64,000 bases of DNA from an uncultured Oscillospiraceae bacterium (lineage in GTDB: Bacteria; Bacillota; Clostridia; Oscillospirales; Acutalibacteraceae). Below, one piece after another: positions 25,142-33,305 of this stretch. The stretch covers positions 1 to 64,000 of the forward strand of contig UQQT01000008.1 of NCBI GenBank assembly GCA_900543395.1, given 5' to 3'. Made by a program: the position numbers and the translations under genes. Numbering within the stretch: the stretch's first letter is position 1; each line of letters opens with the position of its first letter. The notes under the pieces were generated by a model. It saw only the letters and a list, made by a program, of their open reading frames with translations. It searched no databases and was not told the origin of the DNA.

Positions 25142-26434
25142 TTACTTTATTTCAACGCTTTCGCCGTTGTTAAGCATGGATTTATCCGCCGCGAAAACAC
25201 ATTCGTGACCGAGAACGGAGTCAAATATGCTTGTACATGCGATTGAAACCTTTTCGCCTCTTACGTATTTGACAAAGTCCTCGACTATCGCCATATCTCC
25301 GCCGCCGTGTCCCTCGAATGCGGAAGCGATTTCGGTTAAATCGTATTCTTCTGACGTATAACCGCTTTCGGGCTTCGGCTCTATCATATAAACCGTGAAT
25401 TTGCTGTCCTCGAAACGACCCTCAATCGAACCGAGAGTTCCGGTTATTTTTATTCTTCTCTGCGAATACGGAGTTCCGCCCGTCATGTTATGCGTCGCAG
25501 TCGCGCCCGACTCAAAATTAATAAGAACAGACTGATGGTCGACTACGTTGTTGTCGGATTTATAAGCGCATTTTCCGTACGGGGTAAACGTTCTCAAATA
25601 CTGTTCTTTTTGTTCGAGAGTCGGTTTTTCGTTTCCTTTCATCAATTCCGACCAAACGTAAAACGTCCATCTTTCGGGATGTTCGAGATATATCGTCTTA
25701 GCCGACATTCTGCATGAATCGGCATATTTGCAGTCCATGCATTTGTCCGCGCTTCCCTCGGGAGCGTTCTCTCTTTTAAATTGAAAAAGAGAACCGAAAC
25801 TTGAAACTCTGACGGGTTTTGTCTCTGACATAAGCCATGTTACAATGTCTATGTCGTGACAACATTTTGCAAGAAGCATTGATGTTCCGCAGATATTCGA
25901 ATTCGCCCATTTTCCGCGTATGTACGAGGTTGAAAGATGATGATAGCTTACGTCCTCGAGGGTCTGGATATTTATGATTTTTCCGATTTTGCCGGAGGCG
26001 ATTATTTTCTTTATTTCGTTATAAAATTTCGCATATCTTAAAACATGACAGACCATGACCTTGCGGTTATATTTTTTTACCGCCGATACAAGCTCGTTCA
26101 TTTCCTCTGCGTTTGCCGCGAAAGGCTTTTCGAGGAGAATATCGTATCCCTTTTCAAGCAGGGGAACGGAAGTTTTTACATGAAGCTTGTCCATAGTGCC
26201 GTTTATGACTGCGTCGGCAAGCTTTTCATGCTTTGCGAGTTCTTCGGCGGAAGAAAAAATCATATCCTCCCCAAAGCCGTAGGTCTCCGCCGCCGTACGG
26301 CATCTGTTTATATCCGGGTCGGCTATTCCGACTATTTTAAGCTCGTCGGGATGCTTCTGCGCGTATGAAGCGTAAATAAATGATCTGTGACCTCCGCCGA
26401 CGAGTATCGCCGTAACGGGTGATTGATATGCCAT
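25142..26434 (-). CDS. Gfo/Idh/MocA family oxidoreductase
   Basis: A 430-residue NAD(P)-dependent sugar-type oxidoreductase. The Rossmann motif is AILVGGGHRSFIYASYA, and EKPFAAN is the family lysine motif. The C-terminal domain covers about 135-400. A Cys cluster CMDCKYADSC (about 236-245) with a later Cys in YGKCAYKS looks like a metal or Fe-S site and is seen in a subgroup of clostridial members. The Lys-Pro and DIDIVTWL regions suggest it is active. Substrate unknown. It reads toward the Cys-rich gene and may be co-transcribed through the hairpin between them. Confidence 0.88.
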   Translation of the reverse strand: MAYQSPVTAILVGGGHRSFIYASYAQKHPDELKIVGIADPDINRCRTAAETYGFGEDMIFSSAEELAKHEKLADAVINGTMDKLHVKTSVPLLEKGYDILLEKPFAANAEEMNELVSAVKKYNRKVMVCHVLRYAKFYNEIKKIIASGKIGKIINIQTLEDVSYHHLSTSYIRGKWANSNICGTSMLLAKCCHDIDIVTWLMSETKPVRVSSFGSLFQFKRENAPEGSADKCMDCKYADSCRMSAKTIYLEHPERWTFYVWSELMKGNEKPTLEQKEQYLRTFTPYGKCAYKSDNNVVDHQSVLINFESGATATHNMTGGTPYSQRRIKITGTLGSIEGRFEDSKFTVYMIEPKPESGYTSEEYDLTEIASAFEGHGGGDMAIVEDFVKYVRGEKVSIACTSIFDSVLGHECVFAADKSMLNNGESVEIK

Positions 26435-26454
26435 GATATATATTCCTCTGTTCT

Positions 26455-26994
26455 TTATAATTTAACGGTTGTGTATTCATGTTTTACATAAGGCAGGAAA
26501 TTATCGAGAATATCTTTTGTCCTGATTTTAAGAGTCGCTGTGTTTTTGCACGGATGACATCCGATAAATTCGTTATTCAATAAATCCGAATCGATTAAAA
26601 GAGTAACGTCGTTATCATTATCGAAAATAAGCCCCAAAACGCTTACGGAACCCGGGGTAACTCCGAGATATTTTTCCATTGCGTCACCATCTGCAAACGA
26701 GAGCCTCGCCGAGTTTATCTGTGACGAAAGATCCTTTGTTTTGAAAGGCTTGTCTCCGGGCATGAGAAGTAAATAAAACTTAGTTTTCTGTCTGTTGCAC
26801 AAAAACAGATTTTTGCATATTGAGACCCCGAGGACTTTTTCAACGGCGAGACAGTCGTCTATCGTATCGGCTCTGTCGTGTTCGGCTCGTTCAAAGTCGA
26901 TTCCGAGTTCATTCAATACTGTGTAAACCGCTTTTTCGCCCGGCGAAACCTCGTATTCGGGCGCGTGTTTAAATGTTTTATCATTAATATACAT
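26455..26994 (-). CDS. YbaK/ProX-type aminoacyl-tRNA deacylase
   Basis: A 179-residue editing-domain protein. In the family it removes wrongly charged amino acids (Ala or Cys) from tRNA-Pro. The motifs include DFERAEHDRADTIDDC, KNLFLCNRQKTKFYLLLMPGDK, a catalytic-lysine region KNLFL, and LGVTPGSVSVLGL. I chose the ATG at 26994: AGGTGA is 5 nt upstream, and upstream residues in the same frame are non-conserved. Divergent from the phosphoesterase gene. Confidence 0.85.
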   Translation of the reverse strand: MYINDKTFKHAPEYEVSPGEKAVYTVLNELGIDFERAEHDRADTIDDCLAVEKVLGVSICKNLFLCNRQKTKFYLLLMPGDKPFKTKDLSSQINSARLSFADGDAMEKYLGVTPGSVSVLGLIFDNDNDVTLLIDSDLLNNEFIGCHPCKNTATLKIRTKDILDNFLPYVKHEYTTVKL

Positions 26995-27067
26995 TCGTAT
27001 CACCTGATTGATACTATCACAATGCTTATGAAGTTTCAAGAGTGAATTTAATAAATTTTTATTCGAG

Positions 27068-27097
27068 TTGACACCGTCATGCATTATAACGTATAAT
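27068..27097 (+). promoter_or_regulatory. Promoter of the phosphoesterase gene
   Basis: Perfect TTGACA (27068-27073) and perfect TATAAT (27092-27097), 18-nt spacing. The start would be about 27104, just upstream of the ATG at 27114, so the transcript would have a very short leader with only part of the GGCGGTGA SD. Confidence 0.65.
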
Positions 27098-27113
27098 AAC
27101 GGCGGTGATTGAT

Positions 27114-28214
27114 ATGGCTGACAAGCTTGTTTTTTCCGAAAACGGACATTTCAGAATAATGCAGATAGCCGACGCCCAGGAGATATGCATGACGAATCCC
27201 AATACGGTAAATCTTATTGACAGAGCGCTGGAATATGCACAGCCCGATCTTGTCGTTTTTACGGGCGATCAGGTAAAGGGATACGGCGTTTCAATGGTTT
27301 CGGGCGACGTCCGCGCTAAGACGAAAATGACGATAGAGAATGTGCTTGAACCTCTTATAAAAAGGAATATTAATTTTTTATTTACGTTCGGGAATCACGA
27401 TATTTCGAAAAAATCTCCTGCGGATTTTCAATTCAGAACCTATAAGGACAGCGGGCTGTGCCTTAACAGTACGAATTCATCAAGCGGATATTCTCCGTTT
27501 TCTTACGCGACGGTTTACTCTCATAACGGAAACGAGCCGTTATTCAACGTATATATGTTTGACACGGGCAAGTACGACGGCGTAAGCACCCAACAGCAGG
27601 ACGAATACAGAAAAATAAGAGACTCGTATAATACCCCCCTGTCTGCACTTGCGTTCTGTCATATTCCTCCGATTGAAATTTATAAAACGGCGGTTGTTTC
27701 CGACAGACGCGACAGCCGTTCATTTAAAGGCGCGGGAGAGTTTAATAAAAATTATTACAGACTCTGCGATTCGCTTTATAAAAAAGATATGTTTATGGGC
27801 GAAAATTTTGCGACGATAAAATACGACGACGGATTTTTGTCCGCGCTTAAAGAAAAAGGCGACGTGCTCGGGCTTTATTTCGGACACGATCATAATAATT
27901 CGTTCGTTGTAAAGTATGACGGAATAGATTTGGGGTACACTCAGGGATGCGGATTCAATACATACGGTCCGGGTATGAAAAGGGGAGTCAGAATTTTCGA
28001 TATTGACGAAGAAAATCCGCGTTCATATTCGACATATACATTGACGGCGGAGGAACTGCTCTTGTTAAAACTTAAACGTCCCGTTACCGAATACGTTTAT
28101 ACTCATTCTCCGTCCTCCGTTTCGGCGGCGGTTCCGTTTGTTCTGAAAAGAACGGCAGTCTGCGCGGCGGCTGCCGTGATTGCCGGCGGAATTTATAAAA
28201 TGAAAAAGAAATAA
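27114..28214 (+). CDS. Calcineurin-like metallophosphoesterase with C-terminal membrane anchor
   Basis: A 366-residue phosphoesterase. The metal motifs are IADAQE (usual D-x-H replaced by D-x-Q), FTGDQVKG, FGNHD, a His in FCHIPP and GHDH. The N-terminus has no signal peptide, while residues about 330-360 (VSAAVPFVLKRTAVCAAAAVIAGG) form a C-terminal hydrophobic segment ending in KMKKK. It resembles the Dcr2-like group. The GTG at 27105 is inside the SD; the ATG at 27114 is the start. Substrate unknown. It stands alone between divergent and T-box-controlled units. Confidence 0.82.
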   Translation: MADKLVFSENGHFRIMQIADAQEICMTNPNTVNLIDRALEYAQPDLVVFTGDQVKGYGVSMVSGDVRAKTKMTIENVLEPLIKRNINFLFTFGNHDISKKSPADFQFRTYKDSGLCLNSTNSSSGYSPFSYATVYSHNGNEPLFNVYMFDTGKYDGVSTQQQDEYRKIRDSYNTPLSALAFCHIPPIEIYKTAVVSDRRDSRSFKGAGEFNKNYYRLCDSLYKKDMFMGENFATIKYDDGFLSALKEKGDVLGLYFGHDHNNSFVVKYDGIDLGYTQGCGFNTYGPGMKRGVRIFDIDEENPRSYSTYTLTAEELLLLKLKRPVTEYVYTHSPSSVSAAVPFVLKRTAVCAAAAVIAGGIYKMKKK

Positions 28215-28226
28215 TTATCCGTTTAC

Positions 28227-28255
28227 TTGACAACGCTTTTTTCCTGTGGTAAAAT
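28227..28255 (+). promoter_or_regulatory. Promoter of the T-box-ileS transcript
   Basis: TTGACA (28227-28232) and TAAAAT (28250-28255), 17-nt spacing, directly before the T-box leader. Confidence 0.8.
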
Positions 28256-28261
28256 CACAAT

Positions 28262-28500
28262 TGATATAATAAAAGCTATGACGGAGACAGTCGTATTCCG
28301 GCGAAAGACAAAGCGAACCGCGGACGGTGTGAGCGCGGTGTGAGTAGCCTTATACGTGTATCACTCCCGAGCTGCACGCCGAAAGCCGAGTCGATTAAGC
28401 GCAGCCGGTATTCCCCCGTTACGGGAACGCATATATTTGTATGTTTCGGTGGTATAAACAAAGCTTGCTTTGTCCTGACTTACAGGGCAGAGCTTTTTTT
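28262..28500 (+). promoter_or_regulatory. T-box riboswitch, isoleucine (ATC specifier)
   Basis: The leader of ileS carries the T-box signs: Stem I elements (AGCGAACCGCGG, GGTGTGAG), the specifier ATC at 28360-28362 in the typical context GTATCACTCCCGAGC, and the T-box sequence GGTGGTATAAAC at 28448-28459. A terminator follows: GCTTTGTCCTG (28467-28477) pairs over 11 bp with CAGGGCAGAGC (28483-28493), then seven T. Uncharged tRNA-Ile is expected to stabilise the antiterminator and switch ileS on. The specifier agrees with the gene controlled. Confidence 0.88.
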
Positions 28501-28534
28501 ATTTATCATCTGCCGTATAAAAGGAGCTGTAATT

Positions 28535-31500
28535 ATGTACAAAAAAGTCTCTACCGACCTGAATTTCGTTCAGCGTGAAAAAGAGATAGAGAAGTTCTGG
28601 AAAGACAACGAAATTTTCGAAAAAACAACCGCAAAAAAAGGCACTCCGTATATTTTCTATGACGGACCGCCTACGGCTAACGGAAAACCGCATATCGGTC
28701 ATGTTCTGACCCGCGTTATTAAGGATATGATTCCGCGTTACCGCACTATGAAGGGATATCAGGTTCCGCGTAAGGCGGGCTGGGATACACACGGACTGCC
28801 CGTAGAGCTTGAGGTTGAGAAACAGCTCGGTCTTGACGGAAAAGAGCAGATTGAAGAATACGGTCTTGAGCCTTTTATCGAGATGTGCAAGGAGAACGTA
28901 TGGAAATATAAAAAGATGTGGGAGGATTTCTCGTTCACCGTCGGATTCTGGGCGGATATGGAGAACCCTTATGTAACTTATCATAATTCATACATCGAGT
29001 CCGAATGGTGGGCTCTTAAAAAGATTTATGAAAAAGGTCTTATTTATAAAGGATTTAAAATAGTTCCTTACTGCCCCCGCTGCGGAACCCCGCTGTCTTC
29101 TCATGAAGTCGCGCAGGGATATAAAGAAGTCAAGGAGCGTTCGGCTGTCGTTCGTTTTAAAGTCAAGGGCGAGGACGCTTACTTCCTTGCATGGACTACG
29201 ACTCCGTGGACTCTTCCCTCAAACGTTGCGCTGTGCGTAAATCCCGACGACGAGTACGCAAAGGTTAAAGCGTGCGACGGCAGAGTATATTATATGGCAG
29301 TCGCTCTGCTTGACAAGGTTCTCGGACCTCTTGCTCAAGAGGGGCAGAGCGCGTATGAAATTCTCGAAAAATTCAAAGGAAGCGACCTTGAGTACAGAGA
29401 ATACGAGCCTCTTTACGAGTGTGCGTACGAAAAGGCTCAGGCACAGAGGAAAAAAGCGTTTTTCATCATGTGTGACAACTATGTTACCATGACCGACGGT
29501 ACGGGTATCGTTCACTGTGCGCCCGCATTCGGCGAGGATGACGCGAGAGTCGGCAGAAAATATGACCTCCCGTTCGTTCAGTTTGTCGACGGTAAGGGCG
29601 ATATGACAGAGGAAACTCCATACGCAGGTTTGTTTGTTAAAGACGCCGATCCCGAGGTTTTGAAAGACCTTGATAAGGAGGGTCTGCTTTTCTCCGCTCC
29701 TAAATTCGAGCATGACTATCCTTTCTGCTGGAGATGCGACACTCCGCTTATTTACTACGCGAGAGAATCGTGGTATATTCAGATGACCGCTGTTAAGGAT
29801 CATCTTATCAGAAACAACAATACTATCAACTGGATTCCCGAAAGCATAGGTAAAGGCAGATTCGGCGACTGGCTTGTAAACGTACAGGACTGGGCTATCA
29901 GCCGTAACCGTTACTGGGGTACTCCTCTTAATATATGGGAGTGCTGTGACTGCGGTCACAGACACTCGATAGGTTCTATTGAGGAATTAAAGTCGATGTC
30001 GGACAACTGTCCTGACGATATCGAGCTTCACAGACCGTATATCGACGCCGTTACGCTCAAATGCCCCGAGTGCGGCGGCGTAATGAAGCGTGTTCCCGAG
30101 GTTATCGACTGCTGGTTCGATTCGGGTTCAATGCCTTTTGCACAGCATCATTATCCGTTTGAAAATCAGGAGCTGTTTAAAGCGCAGTTCCCCGCAGACT
30201 TTATTTCCGAGGCTGTCGATCAGACGAGAGGCTGGTTCTATTCGCTTCTTGCCGTTTCGACTCTGATATTCGACAAGGCTCCGTTTAAGAATGTTATAGT
30301 TCTCGGACACGTTCAGGATGAAAACGGTCAGAAAATGTCGAAGTCCAAGGGCAACGCTGTTGACCCGTTCGACGCTCTTCAGACATACGGCGCGGACGCT
30401 ATACGCTGGTATTTCTATACGAATTCGGCGCCCTGGCTTCCCAACAGATTCTACAGTAAAGCCGTTACCGAGGGTCAGCGCAAGTTCATGGGTACGCTGT
30501 GGAACACATACGCATTCTTCGTTCTGTATGCAAATATAGATAATTTCGATCCGAATAATTATAAGCTTGATTACGATAAACTTTCCGTTATGGATAAGTG
30601 GCTTCTTTCTAAGCTCAATTCCATGGTCGGCGAGGTTGACGCGAATCTCAACGACTATAAGATTCCCGAAGCTGCTAAGGCGTTACAGGATTTCGTAGAC
30701 GAGATGAGCAACTGGTATGTCCGCAGAGGAAGGGAGCGTTTCTGGAAACAGGGCATGGAGCAGGATAAGATTAACGCTTACATGACTCTTTACACCGCAC
30801 TGGTAACCGTTTCGAAAGCGGCGGCTCCCATGATTCCGTTCATGACCGAGGAAATATATCAGAATCTTGTTCGCTCTGTTGACAAGAACGCTCCTGAAAG
30901 CATACATCTCTGCTCGTTCCCCGAGGTCAACAAGGATTATATCAATAAAGATCTCGAAAACGACATGGAGGAGGTACTTTCTGTTGTCGGTCTCGGCAGA
31001 GCCGCAAGAAACGGCGCGAATATCAAGAACCGTCAGCCTCTTGCAAAGATGTTTGTAAAAGCCGATAAGAAGCTTGACAAACTCTATATTGATATAATCG
31101 AGGATGAGCTTAACGTAAAAAGCGTTGAATTTGTAGACGATACATCCGCTCTTACCGATTACATATTTAAGCCCCAGATGAAGACTCTCGGACCTAAATA
31201 CGGTGCAAAGCTCGGCGCTATAAGAAATGCGCTTTCTTCTCTCGACGGCGCAAAGGCTTATGCTCAGCTGAAAGCCGACGGTAAACTTGTTATAAATATA
31301 GGCGAGGATATTGAGCTCGGCGAAGATGATCTTCTCATTGAAACGAAGCAGAAGGACGGTCTGTTTACTCTTACGGATTACGGCGTTACGGTCGCTCTCG
31401 ACACGGTTCTTTCCGAGGAGCTTATAAACGAGGGCTTTGTACGCGAGATCATCAGTAAGGTTCAGACCATGCGTAAGGATGCGGACTTTAATGTAACCGA

Positions 31501-31678
31501 TCATATCGCCCTTACGATTAACGGCAGCGATAAGCTCAATGCGATAGTCGCTTCTCATAAAGCCGATATTGCCGGCGACGTTCTTGCCGACAGCGTTGAG
31601 GTAGGCAAAGCGGAGGGTAATACCGCAGAGTGGAATATTAACGGCGAAAATGCCGTTATAGGTGTAAAAGTAGTTTAG
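28535..31678 (+). CDS. ileS: Isoleucyl-tRNA synthetase
   Basis: A 1047-residue class I synthetase. PTANGKPHIGHV holds the HIGH motif (53-56), and KMSKSKGNAVDPFDAL holds KMSKS near 600. The editing domain shows WTTTPWTLPSN. The length and the sequence style (EKFWKDNEIFEKT start, CPRCGTPLSSHEV, long C-terminal region) suggest the type 2 (eukaryote-like) IleS, often less sensitive to mupirocin; this is inference. The true ATG at 28535 has AAGGAG 8 nt upstream; the reading frame upstream lies in the T-box and is not translated. Confidence 0.95.
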   Translation: MYKKVSTDLNFVQREKEIEKFWKDNEIFEKTTAKKGTPYIFYDGPPTANGKPHIGHVLTRVIKDMIPRYRTMKGYQVPRKAGWDTHGLPVELEVEKQLGLDGKEQIEEYGLEPFIEMCKENVWKYKKMWEDFSFTVGFWADMENPYVTYHNSYIESEWWALKKIYEKGLIYKGFKIVPYCPRCGTPLSSHEVAQGYKEVKERSAVVRFKVKGEDAYFLAWTTTPWTLPSNVALCVNPDDEYAKVKACDGRVYYMAVALLDKVLGPLAQEGQSAYEILEKFKGSDLEYREYEPLYECAYEKAQAQRKKAFFIMCDNYVTMTDGTGIVHCAPAFGEDDARVGRKYDLPFVQFVDGKGDMTEETPYAGLFVKDADPEVLKDLDKEGLLFSAPKFEHDYPFCWRCDTPLIYYARESWYIQMTAVKDHLIRNNNTINWIPESIGKGRFGDWLVNVQDWAISRNRYWGTPLNIWECCDCGHRHSIGSIEELKSMSDNCPDDIELHRPYIDAVTLKCPECGGVMKRVPEVIDCWFDSGSMPFAQHHYPFENQELFKAQFPADFISEAVDQTRGWFYSLLAVSTLIFDKAPFKNVIVLGHVQDENGQKMSKSKGNAVDPFDALQTYGADAIRWYFYTNSAPWLPNRFYSKAVTEGQRKFMGTLWNTYAFFVLYANIDNFDPNNYKLDYDKLSVMDKWLLSKLNSMVGEVDANLNDYKIPEAAKALQDFVDEMSNWYVRRGRERFWKQGMEQDKINAYMTLYTALVTVSKAAAPMIPFMTEEIYQNLVRSVDKNAPESIHLCSFPEVNKDYINKDLENDMEEVLSVVGLGRAARNGANIKNRQPLAKMFVKADKKLDKLYIDIIEDELNVKSVEFVDDTSALTDYIFKPQMKTLGPKYGAKLGAIRNALSSLDGAKAYAQLKADGKLVINIGEDIELGEDDLLIETKQKDGLFTLTDYGVTVALDTVLSEELINEGFVREIISKVQTMRKDADFNVTDHIALTINGSDKLNAIVASHKADIAGDVLADSVEVGKAEGNTAEWNINGENAVIGVKVV

Positions 31679-31690
31679 TATTTTAATATT

Positions 31691-31730
31691 CGCGGCGACA
31701 GTATTTATTGCCGCCGCGGATATGTTTTTT
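31691..31730 (+). terminator. Terminator after ileS
   Basis: CGCGGCG (31691-31697) pairs with CGCCGCG (31712-31718), followed by TATGTTTTTT. Confidence 0.6.
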
Positions 31731-31751
31731 GTTCCCGAAAGGAGAAAAACC

Positions 31752-33239
31752 ATGAAAAAAGTTTCCGTAAGAATTTCAGCTTTACTGCTTACGGTTTTAA
31801 TGCTTGTAACGACGTTTTCCTCAACCTCATTCGCATATGACGACCAAAACGGTACGCAGTCATATAACTCGATATCATTATCCGACGCTCTTTATGTCAA
31901 CGGTGAAAAGCTTTACAACAGACGGGGCGAGGAGATAAGACTGCGCGGTCTTAATCTCGGCGGATGGCTTATCATGGAGGACTGGTTCTGCCCGATAAGC
32001 AATGATAAAAAGGGTGACCATTATACAATGAGCATCCTTGAAAATCGTTTCGGGGTTGAAAAGACAAGAGAGCTTTATGAGATATATCAGGATAACTGGA
32101 TTACGGAAACCGATTTTCAGAATATCGCCGACATGGGCTTCAACTGTGTCAGAATTCCGTTCTGGTACAGAAACTTCCAGTCTGACGATAACGGTACTTG
32201 GGTAAGAGACGAGAACGGCGAAATTGATCTTTCGAGACTTGAATGGGCTGTCGATATGTGCCGTAAATACGGTATTTATGCAATTCTCGATCTCCACGGG
32301 GCAAACGGATGTCAGGGGTATACCGACCACTGCGGCAGAGGCAACGACAACGGCAAGAGCTATCATTTCTTTGATCAGAACAATACGGGTAAACGCTACC
32401 GTCAGCAGGCTGCGGAACTTTGGAGTGTTATTGCCGAACGTTTCGCGGGCGATCCTGCCGTTGCAATGTTCGATTTGCTTAATGAACCTATGTGCGACGT
32501 TCCGTTTATAAAAAGAATTCACAGCCATATCTGGGAGTTTTATGATATGGCTTATGATGCGATAAGAGCCAAGGATCCCGCGAGAATTATAACGATGATA
32601 GGAACGTGGTCGATAGACAAGCTTCCGAATCCCAAGTCGTATAACTGGAAAGGCGTAGTTTATCAGTATCATCAGTACGATGATGCCCAATCCGATTACA
32701 CAAACAGAATAAAATTCGGCTGGCGTATGGGATATAACGTACCGCAGTACGCGGGTGAATTTCATCCCGTAGGAGATAAAGTCTCCCTTGATTTTGCCAT
32801 AAACGCTTATGACTCAAACAATTTAAGCTGGACTCTTTGGACATATAAGGGCTATAACTCATGGGCGAAGTGGTCCGACTGGTTTGTTTATGGTGCGTCG
32901 TCTGCTGATCTGACCGTTAATGCGCAAACCGATTCGTATGAGACTATTGCTCAGAAGTGGGGAGAAGCCATGCAGACAAACAGCGGTAATTTCTCACGTG
33001 CGAGACTTTACGGCGTCGCAAAGAAATATCTTCCCTCCGCAAATCTTGAAGAGGCACCGTATAACACGCAGGAAAATGTTGAGAACGCTGTGTTTGACGA
33101 AATCGTATATAACGGAGATTATCACGGAAATATAGGTTATGATACCGGAAATACTCTCAATAAGATCAGATCGTTCCTGTTAAGAGTTATTGACATCTTT
33201 AAAATGATTTTGAGTAAGACTGCCGTTATAAACAAATAA
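31752..33239 (+). CDS. Secreted GH5 glycoside hydrolase (cellulase family)
   Basis: A 495-residue secreted beta-glycanase. Residues 1-28 are a signal peptide (FSSTSFA-YD). The GH5 barrel starts LRGLNLGGWL; the acid/base Glu245 is in FDLLNEPMCDV and the nucleophile Glu336 in QYAGEFHPVG. The RIPFWYRN and DLHGANGCQ motifs resemble exo-beta-1,3-glucanase-like members, so cellulose is not certain as substrate. There is no dockerin or CBM. The last 30 residues contain KIRSFLLRVIDIFKMILSK, an amphipathic helix similar in style to the two small peptides at 1.3 and 4.0 kb. It may be a surface-retention tail. SD AAAGGAG. Confidence 0.9.
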   Translation: MKKVSVRISALLLTVLMLVTTFSSTSFAYDDQNGTQSYNSISLSDALYVNGEKLYNRRGEEIRLRGLNLGGWLIMEDWFCPISNDKKGDHYTMSILENRFGVEKTRELYEIYQDNWITETDFQNIADMGFNCVRIPFWYRNFQSDDNGTWVRDENGEIDLSRLEWAVDMCRKYGIYAILDLHGANGCQGYTDHCGRGNDNGKSYHFFDQNNTGKRYRQQAAELWSVIAERFAGDPAVAMFDLLNEPMCDVPFIKRIHSHIWEFYDMAYDAIRAKDPARIITMIGTWSIDKLPNPKSYNWKGVVYQYHQYDDAQSDYTNRIKFGWRMGYNVPQYAGEFHPVGDKVSLDFAINAYDSNNLSWTLWTYKGYNSWAKWSDWFVYGASSADLTVNAQTDSYETIAQKWGEAMQTNSGNFSRARLYGVAKKYLPSANLEEAPYNTQENVENAVFDEIVYNGDYHGNIGYDTGNTLNKIRSFLLRVIDIFKMILSKTAVINK

Positions 33240-33254
33240 TACAGACCTATTTAC

Positions 33255-33292
33255 GCGGGGCTTCGTCCGAAACAGACAGCCCCGCTTTTTTT
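33255..33292 (+). terminator. Terminator after the GH5 gene
   Basis: GCGGGGCT (33255-33262) pairs with AGCCCCGC (33278-33285), then seven T. Confidence 0.9.
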
Positions 33293-33305
33293 GAAAGGAT
33301 AATTT

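Noticed and set aside
30683..31753. Long open frame (356 codons) on the - strand across ileS
   Set aside because: It lies wholly antisense to a clear ileS, has no SD or family motif, and reflects the codon pattern of the real gene.
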